From: Desulfobacterales bacterium
GTDB lineage: Bacteria; Desulfobacterota; Dissulfuribacteria; Dissulfuribacterales; JAMONC01
DNA length: 12,381 nucleotides
Assembly (NCBI GenBank): GCA_027066725.1
Contig: JAMONC010000128.1
Coordinates: 1-12,381, forward strand
Reading direction: 5' to 3'
Numbering within the stretch: position 1 is the stretch's first letter; each line of letters starts with the position of its first letter. Under the pieces are notes generated by a model. That model saw nothing but the letters and a program-made list of their open reading frames with translations, had not been told where the DNA came from and made no database searches. Below, in pieces: positions 7,774 through 12,381 of the stretch. Both the position numbers and the translations under genes were made by a program.

Positions 7774-7791
7774 TTGTAATGTATATTACAA
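7774..7791. promoter_or_regulatory. NifA-type upstream activator site for amt
   Basis: A perfect inverted repeat TTGTAAT-GTAT-ATTACAA whose core is TGT-N10-ACA (7775-7790), the published NifA upstream activating sequence. Its centre lies about 80 bp upstream of the predicted sigma-54 start, within the normal enhancer range. A further TTGTAA half-site at 7794-7799 and the TACA/TGTA repeat at 7817-7828 extend the cluster. The Gram-positive GlnR/TnrA box has the same TGTNA/TNACA ends but needs one more base between them. Confidence 0.65.
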
Positions 7792-7816
7792 AATTGTAAA
7801 ATAAACCTACGGATTA

Positions 7817-7828
7817 TACAAAAATGTA
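7817..7828 (+). repeat. copy 2 of TACAAAAATGTA, upstream of the amt promoter
   Basis: Plus-strand TACAAAAATGTA, identical to the minus-strand sequence at 7675-7686, so the two copies face each other across the amt promoter. It lies at about -114 to -125 relative to the predicted start. The rest of the 205-bp gap is AT-rich; an A6/T6 run just after the ABC gene stop could at most be a weak terminator. Confidence 0.35.
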
Positions 7829-7862
7829 AAAGAGAAAATAAAAAATTTTTTGATTTGCCCTT

Positions 7863-8636
7863 TTAGTGCCTATGAATAACTAAATGATGTTCTCCTGGTA
7901 TTAACTCTTGGGCTTTAGGAGAAGAACAAAATTCTTCATGTGTACCATGAAAAACAAGCTTTTGATTTAGGCAGGCCACTTTATTAACATATTTATTAAC
8001 AACTCCTATATCATGAGTAACCATAACAATTGTAATGCCCTGGTTATGTAACTCCTTTAACATGTCATAGAATTCTTCTTGTGCAAGGGCATCTATTCCA
8101 GCAGTAGGTTCATCTAAAAATAATATCCTAGGATTATTGACAATAGCCCTCGCAATAAATATACGTTGTTGTTGCCCCCCTGATAAATGACTTAAACGTA
8201 CATTTTTAAATTCCTCCATTCCTACCTTTTTTAGTGCCGAATCTATTTTTGATTTATCTTTATGGGAGAACCATTTAGGGAATTTCTTAGCTGATAAAAG
8301 ACCCAAAGCAACTACTTCTTTTGCACAAATAGGAAATAGTGTATCTGTATGAGTTGCCTTTTGAGGTACATAGCCGAGAAGATGTCTTTGAGTAAATCTA
8401 TCTCTTTCTACATCTAATATTTTTATAAGACCTTTTTGTGGTTTCAATAATCCTAAAATAATCTTTAGAAGAGTGGTTTTACCTGCACCATTTGGACCTA
8501 TTATTGCCAAAAAATCTCCCTCTTTAATCTCAAGATAAATATCTTTTAAGATAAGATGATCATTTCTATAAAACCAAACACCTTCTACCTTGATTAAGGT
8601 TTGCTGGCTAAGATCTTGGGCTATTGTAGAATTCAT
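7863..8636 (-). CDS. ABC transporter ATPase, zinc/manganese (ZnuC/MntB) type, without its permease
   Basis: A complete 257-residue ABC ATPase: Walker A GPNGAGKT (47-54), Q-loop Q92 in YVPQKA, signature LSGGQQQR (151-158), Walker B ILFLDEPT (171-178) and switch H208. The text around the Q-loop (TLFPICAKEVVALGL) and the histidine-rich C-terminus (EHHLVIHRH) are typical of metal-uptake ATPases such as ZnuC. No ZnuB-type permease or ZnuA-type binding protein is adjacent: the next gene downstream is amt, behind its own promoter. It starts 1 nt after the speB stop, with no Shine-Dalgarno, so translation is probably coupled to speB. It may serve a permease encoded elsewhere or be recruited to polyamine or arginine transport; the latter is speculation, since its sequence favours metal. 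Confidence 0.82.
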   Translation of the reverse strand: MNSTIAQDLSQQTLIKVEGVWFYRNDHLILKDIYLEIKEGDFLAIIGPNGAGKTTLLKIILGLLKPQKGLIKILDVERDRFTQRHLLGYVPQKATHTDTLFPICAKEVVALGLLSAKKFPKWFSHKDKSKIDSALKKVGMEEFKNVRLSHLSGGQQQRIFIARAIVNNPRILFLDEPTAGIDALAQEEFYDMLKELHNQGITIVMVTHDIGVVNKYVNKVACLNQKLVFHGTHEEFCSSPKAQELIPGEHHLVIHRH

Positions 8637-8637
8637 A

Positions 8638-9519
8638 TTAATTATTACTATTTCTACTTAAAAAAATATATCCTAAAATTTTATATATAAGACGGGCAGC
8701 AAGATACTCAGTAGATGAGGCTACAGTATTAGGACATAATTCTACCACATCTATCCCTAATATCTGTGTCTTTAGACATACAGCTTTTAAGATATCTATA
8801 AGTTGATACCAATTAAGACCACCAGGTTCAGGAGTACCAACATCTGGCATTATAGAAGGATCCAAACAATCAAGATCAATAGTTATATATAAAGGTCCCC
8901 TTATACTTTCTAATATCTGAGATTTAGCAACTTGATAATTATTGTAAATCTCTCTCGCCCATATAGGCTTAATTCCATTTTTATCTAAAAATATCTTTTC
9001 TTCATGACTAAGTGATCTTATACCAACCTGTATAATAGATGCCCCAAAATCAAATGCCCTTCTCATTACACATGCATGACTGTATTTACTGCCTTGGTAT
9101 TCATCTCGCATGTCTGTATGGGCATCAAATTGTAATACAGTAAAGTTCTTCCCTTTTTCTTTTTGAATATCTGAAATAGCTCTTATGGCACCTATAGATA
9201 TACTGTGATCTCCACCAATTAGTACAGGAAGCTTTTTTAACTTAACTATATCTTTTACCACCTTTTCTACTTCTTTGGATAAAGTAAAAGGGTCTATCGG
9301 AACATCTATAGGCTCTAATGTATAGATACCATATTTAAAAGGCTCGCTATCTAATTCTTCATCATATAGCTCTAATGCTCTAGAGGCACTTAATATACGT
9401 TCAGGAGCAAATCTAGCACCTGGTTTATAGCATACACTAGCATCAAAAGGCACAGGCAATATAACTGCCTGTGCCTTTTCAATATTAATATTTGGTATTT
9501 CGTTACCAAGAAACTGCAT
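8638..9519 (-). CDS. speB: agmatinase-like ureohydrolase SpeB
   Basis: A 293-residue Mn-dependent ureohydrolase, expected to split agmatine into putrescine and urea in the cytosol. All metal ligands of the arginase/agmatinase fold are present: H105 in GGDHS, D132/H134/D136 in DAHTD, and D215/D217 in DLDCLDP. GSKYSHAC (143-150) and GTPEPGG (228-234) match agmatinase rather than arginase. Related enzymes such as guanidinobutyrase share these motifs, so substrate is inferred mainly from context. It begins 4 nt after the speD stop with no clear ribosome-binding site and is followed 1 nt later by the ABC ATPase, so the three are tightly coupled. The adjacent decarboxylase could supply agmatine if it acts on arginine. 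Confidence 0.88.
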   Translation of the reverse strand: MQFLGNEIPNINIEKAQAVILPVPFDASVCYKPGARFAPERILSASRALELYDEELDSEPFKYGIYTLEPIDVPIDPFTLSKEVEKVVKDIVKLKKLPVLIGGDHSISIGAIRAISDIQKEKGKNFTVLQFDAHTDMRDEYQGSKYSHACVMRRAFDFGASIIQVGIRSLSHEEKIFLDKNGIKPIWAREIYNNYQVAKSQILESIRGPLYITIDLDCLDPSIMPDVGTPEPGGLNWYQLIDILKAVCLKTQILGIDVVELCPNTVASSTEYLAARLIYKILGYIFLSRNSNN

Positions 9520-9523
9520 ATTT

Positions 9524-9961
9524 TTATACTGTCATTCTAGAACGCTCTTGACGTACAAAGTTTTCCACCTTTCTTATTACTTTAGGGAATTCATGCCCTC
9601 TATCTAAAAGCTTTATCTCTGCCTTTTTAATATTAAAGATATCTTTTATACGTCTTATAGCCTTTTGCGCATCAAAAGACTTGCAAGAAAAAATATCAAG
9701 GCTTAGATAAAGCTTATCTGGAAATGTATGTATAGAAATGTGACTCTCTGCAATTAGGACAAATCCAGAAATACCCCAATCTTCAGGTACCTGACCTGTG
9801 TATTTAAACACATAAGGGGGCATTATTTTAGTCATTTCGATCTCGCTTGGATAATTATTCAAAAAATCATAAATCCCATTAAGATCCATTAGTTTGTCCC
9901 GATCACAACCATAGCCATCCATCATTAAATGCTGCCCAAAGCCATACTCAATCTCTTGCAT
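9524..9961 (-). CDS. speD: SpeD-family pyruvoyl-dependent decarboxylase (AdoMet decarboxylase or neofunctionalised homologue)
   Basis: A self-processing proenzyme of 145 residues. AESHISIHTFP (71-81) holds the E72-S73 cleavage site that turns S73 into the pyruvoyl cofactor; H78 and C93 (in IFSCKSFD) are the processing and catalytic partners. The S73/H78/C93 spacing equals S63/H68/C83 of Thermotoga AdoMet decarboxylase. The N-terminus is about 10 residues longer than in that enzyme, with the string GFGQHLMMDGYGCD. A strong AAGGAGGG lies 7 nt before the ATG, overlapping the regulator's stop. Textbook function is AdoMet decarboxylation for spermidine synthesis, but no speE is nearby while speB follows directly. 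Some SpeD homologues are known to decarboxylate arginine or ornithine instead; which applies here cannot be read from the motifs, because processing residues are shared. Confidence 0.85.
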   Translation of the reverse strand: MQEIEYGFGQHLMMDGYGCDRDKLMDLNGIYDFLNNYPSEIEMTKIMPPYVFKYTGQVPEDWGISGFVLIAESHISIHTFPDKLYLSLDIFSCKSFDAQKAIRRIKDIFNIKKAEIKLLDRGHEFPKVIRKVENFVRQERSRMTV

Positions 9962-9974
9962 TTTTTTGCCCTCC

Positions 9975-10520
9975 TTAAAAAGTAGGTGGAGTAACTACCC
10001 ACAAAATCTGAGCCTCAAATGGGCCTTCATTTTCTACCCTGTGACGCTGATCAGCAGTAAAATAAAAACAATCTCCTGCCTCTAATTTATGCCTTTTACC
10101 ACCAACTTCTAATATAATATTGCCCTTTATAACAAAGCCAAATTCTTGGCCTTGATGAGAGCGGTCTTCCCAAGTTTTACCTCCTGGAGCCAATGTAACA
10201 AGTACTGGCTCCATCTGCTGTTTTTGCGATGCTTGAACAAGCAGTTCAACCTTTAACTTATCGTCAGAATCAGCAGTAAGTATCCTTTCTGAACGTTTAT
10301 ATACCACCTGTTCTGTAGGTGGTTGCTTAAAAAACTCTGCTAAATCTTCTCCCAATACATCTAAAATTTCTTTTAGTGTTGATAATGAAGGAGATGTATA
10401 ATCCCTTTCTAATTGACTTATATACCCCTTTGTCAATCCAGTACGATTGGCAAGTTCTTCTTGTGTCAAATTATTTGCCAATCTAAGCCTTTTAAGTTTT
10501 TCTCCAATCTTAAGTGGCAT
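9975..10520 (-). CDS. XRE-family HTH/cupin transcriptional regulator (PuuR-like)
   Basis: A 181-residue regulator with an N-terminal XRE helix-turn-helix (about 6-60: LTQEELANRTGLTKGYISQLE and SPSLSTL) and a C-terminal cupin sensor (about 105-178, with H122, D150 and H160). The same architecture is found in PuuR, the putrescine-responsive repressor, and in many regulators of amino-acid and polyamine genes. It is the first gene of the operon, 13 nt ahead of speD, and its 5' region carries a strong promoter and several palindromes, so autoregulation together with speD-speB is likely. The cupin probably senses a polyamine or precursor (inference from the neighbours). AAGG about 10 nt before the ATG is the only visible ribosome-binding site. 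Confidence 0.9.
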   Translation of the reverse strand: MPLKIGEKLKRLRLANNLTQEELANRTGLTKGYISQLERDYTSPSLSTLKEILDVLGEDLAEFFKQPPTEQVVYKRSERILTADSDDKLKVELLVQASQKQQMEPVLVTLAPGGKTWEDRSHQGQEFGFVIKGNIILEVGGKRHKLEAGDCFYFTADQRHRVENEGPFEAQILWVVTPPTF

Positions 10521-10545
10521 CTCATATATGCCTTAACATTTTTTA

Positions 10546-10580
10546 TTTGTTTAGCAATAGTAAACAAAAATCTTTTTGTT
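10546..10580. promoter_or_regulatory. overlapping inverted repeats in the XRE-operon leader, candidate operator
   Basis: Two perfect inverted repeats overlap. TTTGTTTA (10546-10553) pairs with TAAACAAA (10561-10568) across GCAATAG; AACAAAAA (10563-10570) pairs with TTTTTGTT (10573-10580) across TC. They lie about 10-45 nt downstream of the predicted start, between promoter and regulator ATG, where a repressor would block transcription. They could also form alternative RNA hairpins. Confidence 0.55.
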
Positions 10581-10596
10581 GCTGTGTTGCGTGCCC

Positions 10597-10625
10597 TATA
10601 TACGAGGTAAAACATTTACTGTCAA
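10597..10625 (-). promoter_or_regulatory. strong sigma-70 promoter of the XRE-speD-speB-ABC operon, with a palindrome in its spacer
   Basis: The minus strand has consensus TTGACA (10620-10625) and TATATA (10597-10602) exactly 17 bp apart. The spacer is largely filled by GTAAA-N3-TTTAC (10607-10619), a likely operator for the autoregulating XRE protein. Predicted start is near 10590, giving a leader of about 70 nt. The opposite side of this gap, towards the methyltransferase gene, shows only weak -10-like TATATT (10685-10690). Confidence 0.75.
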
Positions 10626-10724
10626 GTGTTAAAATAAAAAACTAAAAAAATTTTTAAAATTATGTTCTATTTTATGTTATAAGGTATATTTTAGGCATAT
10701 TAGTTAAGTCTATACGGAGCTAAT

Positions 10725-11717
10725 ATGAAAGAAAAAAGACCAGTATATTTTTTAAGTGGAATTAAAGAAATAATAATATATTCCCAAAAACCTGATGAAC
10801 TTGCTAATTTTTATTCAAAAACACTAGGCTATGGAATAAAAAAAGAAGATCAGGATATCTTAGTCCTTCTTGGAAGTTCCAATATTAGAATAAAAAGAGG
10901 GGAAAATAGTACAACAAAATATCATCTTGGCTTTTCTATTATAGATATATGGACAAACGCCTTAGTCCAAAATCTAACAATAAGAAAAGTAGATTTTATC
11001 CAAAAAGATAGCTCTTTTTTACTAAAAGATCCCATTGGCAATGAAATAGAAATCAAAATTGAGTCGCAAAAGCCAAGGGCTCGCATAACCCATAGCAAAA
11101 ATCAAACTAAACACCCACAAGAAAATAAGTGGGAATATGTATATAAAAATTTACCTTTTAAAAAACTCCCTTGGTATTATGAAAATATAGATTTTGATAT
11201 CCAGTTGGCTCTTTCAAGATATCTTCCTCTGCCCTCATCTATCTTAGATATTGGCTGCGGGCCAGGGACTCAGGCTGCAAGACTTTGTGCTACCGGGTAT
11301 AAAGTAACTGCAATTGATATTGCTAAAGAAGCAATAAATAAAGCCCAAGAAATCTATAGTCCATTAAACATAAATTTTTTACAAAAAGATATTACTGATA
11401 AAAGCATCACAGAATTAGGTACATTTGATGGGGCTATTGATAGAGGATGTTTTCATAGCTTATCACCTGAGCAATATGATAGATATATAAATAATATCTT
11501 TTTTTTATTAAAATCCAAAGGCATTCTTATATTAAAAGTCTTTAGTAAGGAAGAACCTGGTAACTGGGGACCCAGACGTTTTGAAATAGAAGAATTAATA
11601 GAATTATTTCTCCCTAAATTTAAATTAATTTCATTTGAAAAAAGCGCATTTGAAGGCGGAAGAAGTTATCCAAAAGCACTTTGTCTAGTTTTAGAAAAAA
11701 ATCTACTTGCTACCTAA
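10725..11717 (+). CDS. VOC/glyoxalase-like domain fused to a class I SAM-dependent methyltransferase
   Basis: A 330-residue two-domain protein. Residues about 10-112 look like one VOC (glyoxalase/bleomycin-resistance) module: GIKEIIIYSQKPDELANFYS then LGYGI at the start and KDPIGNEIEIKI at the end. A polar linker (about 113-135) leads to a Rossmann methyltransferase: motif I LDIGCGPGT (174-182), acidic D198 ending the second strand (KVTAIDIA), and FDGAIDRGCFHSL (234-246). The latter resembles thiopurine/TehB-type methyltransferases that act on small thiols, metalloids or drugs. Substrate unknown; the VOC part may bind substrate. GGAG (10716-10719) lies 5 nt before the ATG. The last 15 bp overlap the convergent proC end. 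I know of no named family for this exact pairing. Confidence 0.8.
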   Translation: MKEKRPVYFLSGIKEIIIYSQKPDELANFYSKTLGYGIKKEDQDILVLLGSSNIRIKRGENSTTKYHLGFSIIDIWTNALVQNLTIRKVDFIQKDSSFLLKDPIGNEIEIKIESQKPRARITHSKNQTKHPQENKWEYVYKNLPFKKLPWYYENIDFDIQLALSRYLPLPSSILDIGCGPGTQAARLCATGYKVTAIDIAKEAINKAQEIYSPLNINFLQKDITDKSITELGTFDGAIDRGCFHSLSPEQYDRYINNIFFLLKSKGILILKVFSKEEPGNWGPRRFEIEELIELFLPKFKLISFEKSAFEGGRSYPKALCLVLEKNLLAT

Positions 11718-12381
11718 TTCCTTTGAGCGTTTTGTGGCAGCTTCTACTGCCTCCATTATAATGCCCCTAAAACCAGCTCTCTCAAGTTTATATAGTCCTG
11801 CTATAGTGGTACCGCCAGGGCTTGTAACCATCTCTTTTAAAACACAAGGAGGCTTAGAGGTCTCTTCAATAAGTTTAGCTGATCCAATAACAGTTTGTAC
11901 AGCAAGTAGCTGAGCAATATCTCTAGGTAACCCTTGCTTTACACCTGCATCAATTAATGCTTCTATAAAAGTAAAACAATAAGCAGGTCCACTACCACTT
12001 AGTCCTGTAACAGCATCCATCATGGATTCTGGCACAATAACTGCTTTCCCAATATTAGAGAAGATTAATGTAGCCAAATCTAAATCTTCATCTGTAGCAT
12101 TTTTACCTTTACACAGAGCAGATGCGGCCTCTTGTATAAGTGCTGGTGTATTAGGCATAACTCGTATCACCCTACACCCTGACTTTAAAGAAGACTCAAG
12201 CCTCTCTAGGCTTACACCTGCTACAATAGATATTACAAGGTGTTTAGCTCCCACCTTTTTAGATAATTCAGATAATACTTGATCTATAACCTGAGGTTTT
12301 ATAGCTAAAATTAATACATTACATTTTTTAGCAACCTCAATATTACTTTTTGTAGTATTTACTCCAAAACTCTCTTTAAGA
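11703..12381 (-). CDS. proC: pyrroline-5-carboxylate reductase (N-terminus cut by window edge)
   Basis: The last step of proline synthesis, NAD(P)H-dependent reduction of pyrroline-5-carboxylate. About 225 residues are visible and the frame stays open to the edge, so roughly 40-45 N-terminal residues with the dinucleotide-binding glycine motif are missing. Visible signatures are LAIKPQ near base 12320, RVMPNTPA, the catalytic-domain SGSGPAY, GLPRDIAQ and the C-terminal TSPGGTTIAGL. The apparent GTG at 12252 is internal. Its stop lies inside the 3' end of the methyltransferase gene, a tail-to-tail overlap of 15 bp without a separate terminator. Confidence 0.95.
   Translation of the reverse strand, partial: LKESFGVNTTKSNIEVAKKCNVLILAIKPQVIDQVLSELSKKVGAKHLVISIVAGVSLERLESSLKSGCRVIRVMPNTPALIQEAASALCKGKNATDEDLDLATLIFSNIGKAVIVPESMMDAVTGLSGSGPAYCFTFIEALIDAGVKQGLPRDIAQLLAVQTVIGSAKLIEETSKPPCVLKEMVTSPGGTTIAGLYKLERAGFRGIIMEAVEAATKRSKELGSK

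Noticed and set aside
7774..7791. The palindrome as a Gram-positive GlnR/TnrA box or a Zur/Fur box.
   Set aside because: GlnR/TnrA needs TGTNA-N7-TNACA, one base longer; the Zur/Fur patterns do not match, while TGT-N10-ACA fits exactly and lies upstream of a sigma-54 promoter.
7840..7862. The AAAAAATTTTTT run after the ABC ATPase gene as an intrinsic terminator.
   Set aside because: There is no GC in the stem; it could be a weak pause at best, so it is mentioned only in passing.
10413..10610. A 65-codon plus-strand reading frame spanning the start of the XRE gene.
   Set aside because: It runs antisense through the XRE coding sequence and its promoter, has no ribosome-binding site and resembles no protein.
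10682..10696. A GG-N10-GC arrangement (AGGTATATTTTAGGCA) upstream of the VOC-methyltransferase gene, as a second sigma-54 promoter.
   Set aside because: Only the GG and GC dinucleotides fit; the flanking bases of TGGCAC and TTGCA are mostly wrong and no TGT-N10-ACA site lies upstream.
1..12381. Defence system, prophage, transposon or CRISPR.
   Set aside because: No nuclease, transposase, integrase, regularly spaced repeats or phage genes are present; all large frames are housekeeping, regulatory or metabolic genes.

Overview
The window is an AT-rich stretch (very roughly a third G+C by eye) from a Gram-negative bacterium. A lipoprotein RlpA with a SPOR domain, an SH3/coiled-coil membrane protein, a sigma-54/NifA regulator and an ammonium channel together fit an anaerobic, probably diazotrophic member of the Desulfobacterota/deltaproteobacterial type. 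That placement is inference; no rRNA or other firm taxonomic marker is present. I see no tRNA, rRNA, CRISPR array, insertion sequence or attachment site. All bases are accounted for by genes or by intergenic gaps of at most 205 bp.

Layout, left to right. (1) 1-1770, plus strand: the 3' part of nifA, overlapped by a small cupin gene. (2) 1792-4180, minus strand: an SH3/coiled-coil membrane protein followed 10 nt later by an unusual 543-residue protein with a faint GalT/HIT-like histidine motif; a sigma-70-type promoter precedes the pair. (3) 4294-5082, minus: rlpA, with a divergent DegT-family sugar aminotransferase gene at 5225-6349, plus. (4) 6361-7729, minus: an ammonium channel gene (amt) with a terminator, a well-spaced sigma-54 promoter and a TGT-N10-ACA NifA-type upstream site. 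(5) 7863-10625, minus: a four-gene operon of XRE-cupin regulator, SpeD-like pyruvoyl decarboxylase, SpeB-like ureohydrolase and an orphan ZnuC-like ABC ATPase, with a strong sigma-70 promoter and several palindromes. (6) 10725-11717, plus: a protein joining a VOC/glyoxalase-like domain to a SAM-dependent methyltransferase, overlapping the 3' end of convergent proC, which runs off the right edge.

How they may work together. nifA encodes a sigma-54 activator, and amt carries both the sigma-54 promoter and a NifA-type site, so the two ends of this roughly 7.7-kb stretch look like regulator and target in one nitrogen circuit. The speD-speB operon looks like a polyamine unit. With no spermidine synthase beside it, an arginine -> agmatine -> putrescine route is an attractive alternative to classical AdoMet decarboxylation. 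The most novel items are the SpeD/SpeB/ABC ATPase operon, the VOC-methyltransferase fusion and the GalT/HIT-like protein behind the SH3 gene.
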